DNA of 19,150 nucleotides from DATNPH01 sp036703315 (lineage in GTDB: Bacteria > Cyanobacteriota > Cyanobacteriia > Cyanobacteriales > Coleofasciculaceae). Below the pieces are notes generated by a model. The model did no database searches. It was not told where the DNA came from and saw only the letters and a list, made by a program, of their open reading frames with translations. Shown one piece after another: positions 6,568 to 14,394 of this stretch (position 1 is the first letter of the stretch; each line of letters starts with the position of its first letter). The stretch lies in NCBI GenBank assembly GCA_036703315.1, contig DATNPH010000108.1, positions 1-19,150 of the forward strand. The letters are read 5' to 3'. Both the position numbers and the translations under genes were made by a program.

Positions 6568-6976
6568 ACTTTACTGAGCACAAATACTAGATAAAATTTG
6601 TAATCTAAATTACTACTATGGAGGTTTGGACAAAAAAGCTCATCAATCCTGAGGTGGATCAGTCAATACAAGAATTGAGAAAAAGAAAAATACCAGTCTT
6701 TAAGGCACTCTTTTAAATGTGTATATGAAAAACTTAGTTGATTTCTACCTTTTGAAGTTTGTAATTTTGCCATCAGAATGCTAGATCACACTATAGATGA
6801 GAAGGTTATAGTTTGATATTTATGAAGTAATTGCCTTTCCAAAGGCAATACTTAGACAAATGATGTCAGAAACGCAATTCTTCTTTTAGTGTTCAGAATT
6901 ACCTCCTAGGTAGATGTACCGGGCTAGGGCGAGGCTCGAAAATTGTTCTCAGTTAGACAGACACGAGAAAGATAAC
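6568..6976. other. Divergent intergenic region between the stress protein and the iron enzyme
   Basis: This AT-rich region lies between two divergently transcribed genes and must hold both promoters. The only coding candidate is a 32-codon frame at 6618-6716 on the plus strand (begins MEVWTKKLINPEV, ends PVFKALF). It has no Shine-Dalgarno and is not called as a gene. A frame opening at 6914 joins the downstream gene in phase but looks like leader. Confidence 0.4.
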
Positions 6977-8095
6977 ATGCCGAGTAACATAGTTACGCTC
7001 CCGATCGCTGTCTCTGAGGAAAAGAGTACACAAACGAACCAACTGATAGCTATCAACTACGATGAGGCGGAACAGCAATTCATAAAACTGCTCGAAATCG
7101 AGGAGCTAGACCAGAAAATTAATGCACAGCCCTCATTAGGGACTAATTTTGAAAGGACGCTGCAAGAGGCATTCAAAGCCGCCTATGAACAAGAGGCTGG
7201 TGATGAGGCGGCTCACCGCTTTATCCAGCGCATCCTCTATCGCATCAATCGCCTCAACTTCTTTTGGTACGACGATCTGCGGCATTACACCAACGAGCGA
7301 TCGCTTTACTTACAAACCATACGCAACCAAATTGAGGCAGTTTGGCAGCCTTGGGAACTGGCACAACTCGATGTAGCTAGTTTGCAGCAAGTGGATGTCA
7401 AGCAAGCACTGATTGAGCGTGGGGCTGAGGATCTCAATCCACCGTTATCTGAGGACAATCGGTATTTGCGTGAGCAGATGACGCAGGAAGGTTACTGCCA
7501 TCTACTGGCGATCGCGTCCTTTGATGGATTGGTTGAAGCCAGCCGACTTTCCCGCATCCTCGGTGGTGCGGCTAATGAAGTGCAATGCACACTGATCCGA
7601 GTGCTACTCGAAGAGTACGGCAATGGTCGTCTCGCTCGTAAGCATTCTACATTTTTTGCCCAGATGCTTGCGGAATTGGGATTGCATACTGAACCAGAGG
7701 CATACTTTGATTTAGTGCCATGGGAAGTGCTAGCTTGCATTAACCATAATTTCTTGATGACTGAGCGTAAGCGCCATTTCCTACGCTATAACGGTGGCCT
7801 GACGTATTTCGAGGTTGCAGGACCAGCAGCGTACAAGAACTATCTTGCGGCAGCTCAACGGTTAGGATTATCAGACGCAGCAATGGGCTATTGGGAGCTG
7901 CACATTAAGGAAGACGAACGGCACGGACGCTGGATGTTGGATGATGTGGCTTTGCCACTCGCGGAAAAATACCCCAATGATGCCTGGGAAGTCGTACTTG
8001 GGTATGACCAAGAGAAGCTGATGAGCGATCGTGCTGGTGCCGCTGTGGTGCGTTCAATACGCCAAGCTGAGCAGTCTGCTAATGCCAGTCCATAA
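6977..8095 (+). CDS. Heme-oxygenase-like di-iron (iron-containing redox) enzyme
   Basis: The start is placed at the ATG at 6977 (GAGAAAG upstream), giving 372 residues. An ATG at 6914 would add 21 atypical residues. The protein is all-helical and cytoplasmic. The C-terminal two thirds resembles the heme-oxygenase-like iron-containing redox enzyme family. Candidate metal ligands lie in LEEYGNGRLARKH (Glu212/Glu213, His223) and in ELHIKEDERHGRWM (His309, Glu312, His316), which corresponds to the conserved C-terminal E/D-x-x-H helix. Conserved-looking YNGGLTYFEVAGPAAY (271-286) follows a helical hairpin. Family members oxidise, fragment or decarboxylate small substrates, but no substrate can be assigned here. 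No co-directional neighbour is close enough to be a clear operon partner. Confidence 0.78.
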   Translation: MPSNIVTLPIAVSEEKSTQTNQLIAINYDEAEQQFIKLLEIEELDQKINAQPSLGTNFERTLQEAFKAAYEQEAGDEAAHRFIQRILYRINRLNFFWYDDLRHYTNERSLYLQTIRNQIEAVWQPWELAQLDVASLQQVDVKQALIERGAEDLNPPLSEDNRYLREQMTQEGYCHLLAIASFDGLVEASRLSRILGGAANEVQCTLIRVLLEEYGNGRLARKHSTFFAQMLAELGLHTEPEAYFDLVPWEVLACINHNFLMTERKRHFLRYNGGLTYFEVAGPAAYKNYLAAAQRLGLSDAAMGYWELHIKEDERHGRWMLDDVALPLAEKYPNDAWEVVLGYDQEKLMSDRAGAAVVRSIRQAEQSANASP

Positions 8096-8545
8096 ACACC
8101 TGGAGATGCGTTGCACAATCTTCCTTCGGGAATATCTGCTAAGGCGATCGCGGTAGCGATGTTAGGAGCATCAAGGCTGCTGTATTTGCCAAACCTGGTG
8201 CGTAAGTAGCAAAGCGCTACTCGTGTCTCGCCTTGTTATTAACAAGCAGCTGAACAAAGAAACATATTTTGTGTGAATTGCTGGGGAGCAACTACTATTG
8301 CAACCCCTTATACCATTTGGATAAATATCCGTCACAACTCAACTATCGTTTTTTTGCTAATGGCTAATACCCACAAACAACTAGCAAGCAACTATTAGCA
8401 ATTAGCTGTTATCTGTATGTGACATTCATAAACCCAACTGGTATTAGTTGAGTTGCAAATTAAAAGCTTTAGCCGGGTTGCAGGTTAGAGCCAGTTCAAG
8501 GGTTGGTAATTACTTTCATCCTAAATTCTTAAGAGGTCTACTCCT
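8096..8545. other. Intergenic region containing a MITE candidate
   Basis: This stretch of 450 bases has no credible gene. It holds a HIP1 palindrome (8143-8150), a small GTAGC/GCTAC hairpin near 8215, and the terminal-inverted-repeat element at 8311-8443 listed separately. The last 100 bases lead to the methyltransferase start. Confidence 0.5.
8311..8443. mobile_element. MITE-like element with imperfect terminal inverted repeats
   Basis: The left end, TACCATTTGGATAAAT...GTCAC, and the reverse complement of the right end, TACCAGTTGGGTTTAT...GTCAC, agree at about 17 of 25 positions. The conserved blocks are TACCA, TTGG and GTCAC. Both sides are flanked by TTA (8308-8310 and 8444-8446), compatible with a 3-bp target duplication. 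At 133 bases it contains no gene, as expected of a non-autonomous element. Confidence 0.5.
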
Positions 8546-9241
8546 GTGAAAGATATCTTTTTCTGTCCGGAAGAATCTAAGTTTTATTCACACTGCTTAG
8601 AAAGAATGGTTTTAAGTCAGTGCTGTAATTCAGAACATGTGATTGAATTTGGTTCAGGAGATGGTAGTCCAGTTATTAATTCATTACTGAAAACGCGCTT
8701 CAAGGGTTTAATTCACGGATTTGAATTGAATGCTTCAGCTTGGAAAACTGCCAATTCTATAATTGAAGAGTTTAACCTGTGCGATAAATATGTAATCCAT
8801 AATCAATCGTTCTTTGATTCTGCTAAACCTGAGGCAGAGTATCTTATCTCCAACCCACCGTATCTTCCGGCACCTGATAACGATATCTATATGCCGCTGT
8901 TATGGGGAGGTACCGATGGCTCCACACTGACTAAACAACTCTTGTCTTTAGGTTATGACAAGACATTACTGCTGATATCTAGTTTCTCTGATCCAGAGGG
9001 GACAATCAATCATGCAATAGAAGAAGGTTACTACGTTTCTGATTTTGTAGTTGTCCCTTTACCATTTGGCTACTATAGTTCGGAGCCAAAAGTAAAAAAT
9101 ACTATAGAAGAGATGCGCAAGAACAGCATGGCTTTTTATTCAGACAACATTTATTGTTTGGCAGGTGTTTTGTTTCAAAAATCCCTGGAATCTGCCAAAG
9201 ATTTATCGTCTCCATTAGTACAATTACTGAAGGCTTTGTAG
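8546..9241 (+). CDS. SAM-dependent methyltransferase with NPPY motif
   Basis: The GTG start at 8546 is supported by AAGAGG nine bases upstream; the product is 231 residues. Motif I is EFGSGDG (34-40), the motif II acidic residue lies in HGFELN (Glu60), and motif IV is ISNPPYLP (101-108). The NPPY tetrad is typical of enzymes that methylate amide or exocyclic amino nitrogens: PrmC/HemK-type glutamine, RNA or DNA adenine, and related small-molecule enzymes. The C-terminal half lacks a recognition domain that would fix the target. No DNA-recognition domain or restriction gene is nearby, so a restriction-modification role is not supported. The next gene is convergent. Confidence 0.75.
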   Translation: MKDIFFCPEESKFYSHCLERMVLSQCCNSEHVIEFGSGDGSPVINSLLKTRFKGLIHGFELNASAWKTANSIIEEFNLCDKYVIHNQSFFDSAKPEAEYLISNPPYLPAPDNDIYMPLLWGGTDGSTLTKQLLSLGYDKTLLLISSFSDPEGTINHAIEEGYYVSDFVVVPLPFGYYSSEPKVKNTIEEMRKNSMAFYSDNIYCLAGVLFQKSLESAKDLSSPLVQLLKAL

Positions 9242-9252
9242 ACTATTTATAA

Positions 9253-9270
9253 GCCCCCTTCGGGGGAGGG
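9253..9270. terminator. Possible bidirectional terminator hairpin
   Basis: CCCCC (9254-9258) and GGGGG (9262-9266) form a compact GC hairpin 12 bases after the methyltransferase stop, between two convergent genes. No long T run follows on the plus strand; on the minus strand it is followed by CTTATAAATAG. Position supports termination, but the missing U tract lowers confidence. Confidence 0.4.
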
Positions 9271-9292
9271 AACAGAGAAATAAAAACTTTAG

Positions 9293-9400
9293 TTGTGGGT
9301 TTAAAGCCCACAAGAGAGCAAAAATTTGTTTTGAGAGGCGCACAAGAGAGAAAACAAGGCGTCCTTATCTCAATCCCACGGCTTCAGTCGTGGGTCAATG
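9293..9400. mobile_element. IS200/IS605-type palindromic remnant (PATE-like)
   Basis: It has two hairpins about 60 bases apart: TTGTGGG/CCCACAA (9293-9299 with 9307-9313) at the left, and CCCACG/CGTGGG with an extended G-U, C-G, T-A stem (9375-9394) at the right. The right palindrome, of the form CCCACGGCTT.AG.CGTGGG, is typical of the subterminal hairpins of IS200/IS605 and TnpB-carrying elements in cyanobacteria. There is no tnpA or tnpB reading frame. The element ends one base before the stop codon of the dehydratase gene (9401-9403). Confidence 0.55.
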
Positions 9401-10420
9401 TTACCCGTTCTCTGTTCCCTTTGAAGAAGCAGTAATCAGTTGGGAAACTTGCTTGATGTCTACATTGCCACCCGTAATAATGATGCCAATTCTTGAATTG
9501 GGCATTTTGATAACACCATCTAGTAAAGCCGTTGCGGCTAAAACCCCAGTGGGTTCAACAACAATTTTCAAGCGTTCCCACAAGAAAAACAGGGTGCGGC
9601 GAATTGCTGCTTCGGACACTGTTGCCATGTCATCCACGTAATGTAGCACCAAGGGGAAGGTGAGCTGACCTAAGCTTGGGGTACGGGCACCGTCAGCGAT
9701 CGTATCAGGATTGTGAACAGTTTGTAGGGTTTTGGTGTGGAAGGAACGCGTTGCATCGTCTGCTTGTGCTGGTTCTACTCCAATGACGCGGCAATTGGGT
9801 AAGAGGGATTTTGTTGCTATCGCACATCCTGACAATAATCCACCCCCCCCACAACAAACTAACAGCATATCTAGCTCACCGACTTCTTCAATCAGTTCTT
9901 TAGCGGTGGTGCCTTGTCCGGCGATGATATGCGGATGATCGTAGGGGGGAATGATTGTGAGTTGGCGATCGCCTGCCAGTTGCTTTGCCAATTCTTCTCG
10001 TTTCATTTCGGCGCGATCGTACAAAATTACCTCAGCACCATAGCCACGAGTTGCCGCTTGCTTAACCTCTGGAGCATCGTGGGGCATAACAATTGTGGTA
10101 GGAATGCCGAGTAGTTGTCCCGCAAGTGCAATACCTTGGGCATGATTTCCAGAAGAAAAGGTTAGAACACCTCGCTGTTTTTGTTCTTCAGACAACTGCG
10201 ATAAAGCATTGTATGCGCCTCTAAACTTGAAAGAACCAGCACGTTGGAAGTTTTCGCACTTGAAGAAAACTTGAGAATTTGTGCGTTCATTAACAGTCCT
10301 GGACGTGAGAACTGGGGTTTTGTGGGCAACACCAGCGAGGCGTTCAGCTGCCTTTGTAATGTCGGCATAAGTAACTGGAAAGGACTTCGCTTCAGGGGTG
10401 GTAGATGTTTTGGAGATCAT
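9401..10420 (-). CDS. Threonine/serine dehydratase (PLP fold type II), catabolic type
   Basis: The start is placed at the ATG at 10420 (339 residues); a TTG six codons upstream is also possible, and neither has a strong Shine-Dalgarno. The PLP lysine is Lys65 in SFKFRGA (63-69). The substrate-binding loop is SSGNHAQG (89-96), and the PLP-phosphate glycine loop is GGGGLLSG (191-198). The enzyme deaminates L-threonine or L-serine to the 2-oxo acid and ammonia. It lacks the C-terminal ACT domains of biosynthetic IlvA, so feedback by isoleucine is not expected. Serine racemase and threo-3-hydroxyaspartate ammonia-lyase share this architecture, so the exact substrate is open. It is a single gene, and its stop codon touches the IS605-type remnant. 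Confidence 0.9.
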   Translation of the reverse strand: MISKTSTTPEAKSFPVTYADITKAAERLAGVAHKTPVLTSRTVNERTNSQVFFKCENFQRAGSFKFRGAYNALSQLSEEQKQRGVLTFSSGNHAQGIALAGQLLGIPTTIVMPHDAPEVKQAATRGYGAEVILYDRAEMKREELAKQLAGDRQLTIIPPYDHPHIIAGQGTTAKELIEEVGELDMLLVCCGGGGLLSGCAIATKSLLPNCRVIGVEPAQADDATRSFHTKTLQTVHNPDTIADGARTPSLGQLTFPLVLHYVDDMATVSEAAIRRTLFFLWERLKIVVEPTGVLAATALLDGVIKMPNSRIGIIITGGNVDIKQVSQLITASSKGTENG

Positions 10421-11177
10421 GCCAAGATTGTATTCCAAGCTGTTGATTGAGATAGCGATCTTTCAGGGATGTTAACAATATCCAGGAGGTTTGGTAGTCG
10501 TGAATGACACTACTGACCAGGAAAAACTCAATTAGCGCAGTCCTTCTGCCCTCTGCCCTGTGCATAAGAGCCTTCTTCACTTTTTCTTGCCTTTCAAGGT
10601 TTCTTTGAGCAACAGGGGATTCCCAGCTCAATGGGTTTCATTTCTGCTTATGTTAGGGGAAATGTAACAGCAAAAGGCCTTGTCAAGATTGCAGTCGATA
10701 GGAACAGGCTTTCCTCAACTACTCTGAATGATCACAGATACATAAATAAAGTTGATTCTCAACTGATGGCTCTTAGAGCTAATCATTGAATCTATCTGCA
10801 CTTCAATAGCAATTAGGACTTAGGCAAATTTACCTTTGAAACCCGATTAGTAGGGGCGTATAGCTATATGTCCTTACTATATTTGGCGTTCGTGCGTAAG
10901 TCCTCTATTAGGAATGATATTAGCTTGATTTTGGGGAAAAGCGATCGCAAAGCATCCCATTAGAATTAGCGTGCTTTTCCTTCTCAAGTGCGTCCATATA
11001 ATTAATCCTGGGAAGCGGCTAATTTTTACAAGGACACAGCAACAGACACGAAATAAATACGCCCTTGTTGGGATGAGTTGGTTGAAGGCTAGTGTTATCT
11101 TGCAAATCATCGTTCCAATCAACAGTCATACTCCAGCTGGTAAGCCACATATTAAAGAAGAAGCGGAGCAGAAGCCT
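10421..11177. other. Long intergenic region (about 750 bases) with a MITE candidate
   Basis: It separates two divergent genes. Around 10540-10560 it has pyrimidine repeats of the CTGCCCTCTGCCCTG type, common in cyanobacterial spacers. A short terminal-inverted-repeat element lies at 10815-10904 and a HIP1 site at 10941-10948. Open frames here, including an in-frame extension upstream of the reductase from 10971, have no Shine-Dalgarno and no recognisable domain. Confidence 0.45.
10815..10904. mobile_element. Short MITE-like element with AGGACTTA termini
   Basis: AGGACTTAGGCA (10815-10826) and TGCGTAAGTCCT (10893-10904) are 12-base terminal inverted repeats with one mismatch, enclosing a 90-base element without a gene. 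The terminal bases match those of the insertion sequence at 128-139, AGGACTTACGCA, suggesting mobilisation by a related transposase. Inner sequences differ. Confidence 0.5.
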
Positions 11178-12173
11178 ATGACCCGAAAACCAACAAGACG
11201 CAGATTTTTGACAACGAGCTTTGCTGTTGCTGGTGGAATTATCGGAGGTACAGCCATAAAACAAAATCTTACCTCTGCTTCAAAAGACCAACCCCCAGCA
11301 ACAAACCAGCAACCAAACACAACTGCTATGCCAGAACGAGTCTTAGGCAACACTGGCGTGAGTGTCCCGATTTTTGGTTTGGGGGGTGCAGGACAAACGC
11401 CATTATCCTGGGGCAACCATGAACAGCAAGCTGTGGCAATTATCGAACGGGCATTACAGTTAGGTATCCGCTACTTTGATACAGCGTCTAATTATGGACC
11501 TAGTGAAGACTATTTAGGAAAAGTGCTGCCAGCGCATCGAGACAAGATATTTTTGGCAAGTAAGACAGAAGCACGAGATCGCGATGGCGCATGGAGAGAG
11601 TTGGAGCGATCGCTAAAACGCCTCAACACTGATCACCTCGATTTGTGGCAACTGCATCACGTCTCATTTAAGGATGAACTTGACAAAATCTTTGCTAAAG
11701 ACGGAGCAAGTAAAGCATTAGAAGAAGCCAAAGCCCAGAAACTAATCCGCTTCGCTGGTATCACGGGGCATCACGAGCCAGATATCATCGCAGAAGGACT
11801 GCGTCGGTATCCGTTTGATACTACGCTTGTTTGTATTAATGCGGCAGATAAACACCATCCCCGTCCCTTCATTCCCGCCGTTCTACCAGTAGCACGCGAG
11901 AAGGGAGTTGGCGTCATTGCCATGAAAGTTCCAGCTTATGGGCGTTTGCTCAAACCAGGAGTTCTGGATGGAATGCACCAAGCGATGGGATATACTCTTT
12001 CTCAGCCTGGAGTTCATTGTTGTGTGATTGCTGCCGAAACTGTTGCTCAGCTAGAGTCCAATGTAGAAGTAGCACGAGCATTCCAGCCACTCAATGAGAC
12101 AGCCTTGAGAGCGATCGAGCAACGCACTGCTGTCGCTTGGCAAGATAACACCTTCTTCCGCGCTTGGACTTAG
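11178..12173 (+). CDS. Aldo/keto reductase, Tat-exported
   Basis: The start is placed at the ATG at 11178 (GGAG upstream), which exposes a Tat signal: TRRRFL (6-11) followed by a hydrophobic, glycine-rich stretch (FAVAGGIIGGTAI, 15-27). The product is 331 residues. The reductase domain begins near MPERVLGNTG (51-60). The catalytic tetrad is complete: Asp101 (in YFDTASNYG), Tyr106, Lys129 (in LASKT) and His160 (in WQLHH). Family members reduce aldehydes and ketones with NADPH. Export by Tat in a folded, cofactor-loaded state is inferred from the twin-arginine motif. The end converges with the YdcF-like gene. Its physiological substrate is unknown. Confidence 0.88.
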   Translation: MTRKPTRRRFLTTSFAVAGGIIGGTAIKQNLTSASKDQPPATNQQPNTTAMPERVLGNTGVSVPIFGLGGAGQTPLSWGNHEQQAVAIIERALQLGIRYFDTASNYGPSEDYLGKVLPAHRDKIFLASKTEARDRDGAWRELERSLKRLNTDHLDLWQLHHVSFKDELDKIFAKDGASKALEEAKAQKLIRFAGITGHHEPDIIAEGLRRYPFDTTLVCINAADKHHPRPFIPAVLPVAREKGVGVIAMKVPAYGRLLKPGVLDGMHQAMGYTLSQPGVHCCVIAAETVAQLESNVEVARAFQPLNETALRAIEQRTAVAWQDNTFFRAWT

Positions 12174-12217
12174 GTCTTTCCCTTCCGCTGGCAGCAAATT
12201 TGTTAACAGCTAGTTGT

Positions 12218-12231
12218 GTAGCCGGAGCTAC
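12218..12231. terminator. Possible hairpin terminator between convergent genes
   Basis: GTAGC (12218-12222), loop CGGA and GCTAC (12227-12231) form a 5-bp stem between the reductase and the YdcF-like gene, followed by TTCT. The stem is short and the T tract poor. Confidence 0.3.
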
Positions 12232-12233
12232 TT

Positions 12234-13082
12234 CTATCCCAACTGCTCTTTATTAGCACCCTCTTCTTGGAAGCGTTTCTGCTGACTGTATTGTTTAGCT
12301 TGATCGAGTAGGTTCACGAGTTCAGGATTTTTTAATCCAGTTAAGTGCTGCACAGAAAACAGCCCTCGAAAACTATAACCGACTAGCCCCATGTATTCTC
12401 TAACGGTGACAAAGGCTTTTCCCTTAAAGCTGTAGCCAGGTGGTAGTGGGACTGTATGGGGAATGACTGTAAAACCTAAAGCTTGGTACACAAGTAGCGA
12501 TCGCCGCATATGTGGCGCATCGGTAATCAATACAATTCGCTGATTGCCCCGTGGCAGTAATACAGCTGCTGTAAAAACCGCATTTTCCCATGTCGTTAGA
12601 GAGCAGTTTTCACCATCTAGCGCTTGCTTAGGAATGCCTTTTGCCTGTAGTTGCTCAATCATACTAGGGGCATCACCAATACCACTAGCAAAAATTATAG
12701 GCGCTCGTTTAGCTTGCCAAAGATTGAAAGCCTCATCAACTCGTTGCTGCTCGAATCCTCCTCCTCGTCCTAGTACAACAATTGCATTAGCTACTGCACC
12801 AGAATCAGTAGGAAGGAAAAGCACTAGTGCTTTCTCCGCCAGGATAATCATTAGCGGTATAATGACCGTGAAACCAAACAGTAATAAAAATCCTTTTGGA
12901 GAAATAAACCAACGTCTCAATCGTTTATTTTGACTAAGCCAGCGAATGACGAAGACCGCCAAAATTCCTATGGCTACTATCAGGAGTTGTTTGCGCCATC
13001 CAAAACGACTAAACTCCAAAGATAGGGGCAATCTAAACAGCTCGTCTGTAAAGGGACGATAGCACAAATTTGAGGCAAACAT
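12234..13082 (-). CDS. YdcF/ElyC-type membrane protein (DUF218)
   Basis: This 282-residue protein has two N-terminal membrane helices (about 32-49 and 64-90) and a DUF218 domain from about residue 99. Domain landmarks are AIVVLGRGGG (100-109), ASGIGD (132-137), TTWENA (163-168) and ITDAPHMRRS (186-195), which match the strand/loop motifs of SanA/YdcF/ElyC proteins. ElyC-like proteins take part in envelope integrity and peptidoglycan or lipid-carrier metabolism; SanA-like ones affect the permeability barrier. The precise reaction is unknown. The ATG at 13082 has no Shine-Dalgarno, and no better start is obvious. It stands alone. Confidence 0.85.
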   Translation of the reverse strand: MFASNLCYRPFTDELFRLPLSLEFSRFGWRKQLLIVAIGILAVFVIRWLSQNKRLRRWFISPKGFLLLFGFTVIIPLMIILAEKALVLFLPTDSGAVANAIVVLGRGGGFEQQRVDEAFNLWQAKRAPIIFASGIGDAPSMIEQLQAKGIPKQALDGENCSLTTWENAVFTAAVLLPRGNQRIVLITDAPHMRRSLLVYQALGFTVIPHTVPLPPGYSFKGKAFVTVREYMGLVGYSFRGLFSVQHLTGLKNPELVNLLDQAKQYSQQKRFQEEGANKEQLG

Positions 13083-13410
13083 ATTGTCAGATTACTGTGA
13101 GTGTCTCTGTTGTGATGCTTTAAATTGTTCTGTATAAATCTCTCTAATGTAGGGGTTCTACGGAGCTTGATTATTAGTAGCTTAAGGAGAGATAAAGGGA
13201 GAAAAAGAGAGGGGTTTAGTGAGTTACTTTTTCTCGGCATCCACGGCGGGAGCTAAGAGGCAGATGCTATGGGGTTGTTAGTGTGTGACGCGATTAATAC
13301 CCATACCTAGTATGGCTTATGTCCCCAGCAGCTTGCCAAGATCTACAAGCAGGCTTTCTCTTGCTTTTGAGTAGATACAGACTAACTGGTAATCCAGTAG
13401 AGTAAAGGGT
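13083..13410. other. Divergent intergenic region
   Basis: These 328 bases lie between the YdcF-like gene and the ABC exporter, and both promoters must lie here. A purine-rich run (about 13182-13217) and a small ACTGG/CCAGT hairpin (13384-13397), just upstream of the AAAGGG ribosome-binding site of the ATPase, are the only structures seen. No convincing gene is present. Confidence 0.4.
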
Positions 13411-14394
13411 ATGTCTATCGTTGTAGTTGAGAACCTGAGCAAAGTCTACCCGGTAGCAGTCAAGGAACCAGGGATTAAAGGCACATTGGTTCACTTTCTG
13501 CGCCGTACCTACCGCTCAGTGAAAGCCGTTCAAGATGTTTCTTTTGAAATTGGGATGGGAGAAGTGGTAGGGTTTTTAGGCCCCAATGGTGCCGGAAAAA
13601 CTACTACACTCAAGATGCTCACCGGGCTAATTCATCCCTCAAGTGGTCGCGTCACAGTTGCGGGTTCTGTTCCTTTCCGACGTCAACCAGACTTTTTGCA
13701 GAAGATTACCCTAGTTATGGGGCAAAAGCAGCAGTTGCTTTGGGACTTACCAGCCCTAGACTCTTTGAAAATCAACGCCGCTGTCTATGGTATCTCGGAT
13801 AAAGAGTTCCGGTATCGAGTTGGGGAACTAACAGAGATGCTTTCCCTAGAAGGCAAACTCACTCAACCAGTGCGGAAGCTTTCTCTGGGTGAGCGCATGA
13901 AAGCGGAACTCTTGGCGGCACTCCTCCACCAGCCCCAAGTACTATTTCTAGATGAGCCAACATTGGGATTGGATATCAATGCCCAAGTTTCGGTACGTGA
14001 CTTCTTGCGCGAGTACAATCAGCGCACAGGTGCCACGGTACTTTTGACCAGTCACTATATGGCTGATATCACTGCCCTGTGCCAGCGAGTACTACTAATT
14101 TATGCAGGTCAGCTGATTTACGATGGCTCTCTTGATGGACTGATTGACCGTTTCGCTCCTTATCGTGAGGTTAAGGTAGAACTCGCTCAATCGTTGCCAG
14201 CCGAGAAGCTCTCTATCTATGGTGAAGTGGAAGCGGTGGAAGGTCGAGAGGTGCGTTTCTTGGTGCGACGTGAGATGCTTACGACTATCGTGTCGCGCAT
14301 GTTGGCTGAGCTAGAAGTGATCGATTTGACGGTAACTGAACCGCCAGTTGAAGAAGTGATTGGTCGCGTCTTCCGCGCAGGGGTAGTTTCATGA
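13411..14394 (+). CDS. ABC-2 type exporter ATP-binding protein
   Basis: This ABC ATPase has 327 residues. Walker A is GPNGAGKT (57-64), Q-loop Gln105 lies in VMGQKQQLLWDLP, Walker B is VLFLDEP (177-183), and the switch is His215 in LTSHYMADI. The signature reads LSLGERMK (157-164) instead of LSGGQ. That variant, together with the QLLWDLP stretch, marks the group of exporter ATPases encoded next to ABC-2 permeases of the DUF990 kind (viologen/antibiotic exporter type). AAAGGG precedes the ATG. The stop overlaps the permease start by four bases (ATGA, 14391-14394), indicating translational coupling. Substrate unknown. Confidence 0.92.
   Translation: MSIVVVENLSKVYPVAVKEPGIKGTLVHFLRRTYRSVKAVQDVSFEIGMGEVVGFLGPNGAGKTTTLKMLTGLIHPSSGRVTVAGSVPFRRQPDFLQKITLVMGQKQQLLWDLPALDSLKINAAVYGISDKEFRYRVGELTEMLSLEGKLTQPVRKLSLGERMKAELLAALLHQPQVLFLDEPTLGLDINAQVSVRDFLREYNQRTGATVLLTSHYMADITALCQRVLLIYAGQLIYDGSLDGLIDRFAPYREVKVELAQSLPAEKLSIYGEVEAVEGREVRFLVRREMLTTIVSRMLAELEVIDLTVTEPPVEEVIGRVFRAGVVS

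Noticed and set aside
8546..9241. Restriction-modification or defence role for the NPPY methyltransferase
   Set aside because: No target-recognition domain, endonuclease or other defence gene lies nearby; NPPY is shared by many protein, RNA and small-molecule methyltransferases.
10392..10631. 79-codon minus-strand frame upstream of the dehydratase
   Set aside because: No Shine-Dalgarno and no domain; it covers spacer repeats and overlaps the dehydratase start.
10971..11177. 69-codon N-terminal extension of the aldo/keto reductase
   Set aside because: The Tat signal beginning MTRKPTRRRFL would be internal, and the extension has no homology-like features; the ATG at 11178 is preferred.
12544..12933. 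129-codon plus-strand frame
   Set aside because: It is antisense to the YdcF-like gene, whose DUF218 motifs are clear.
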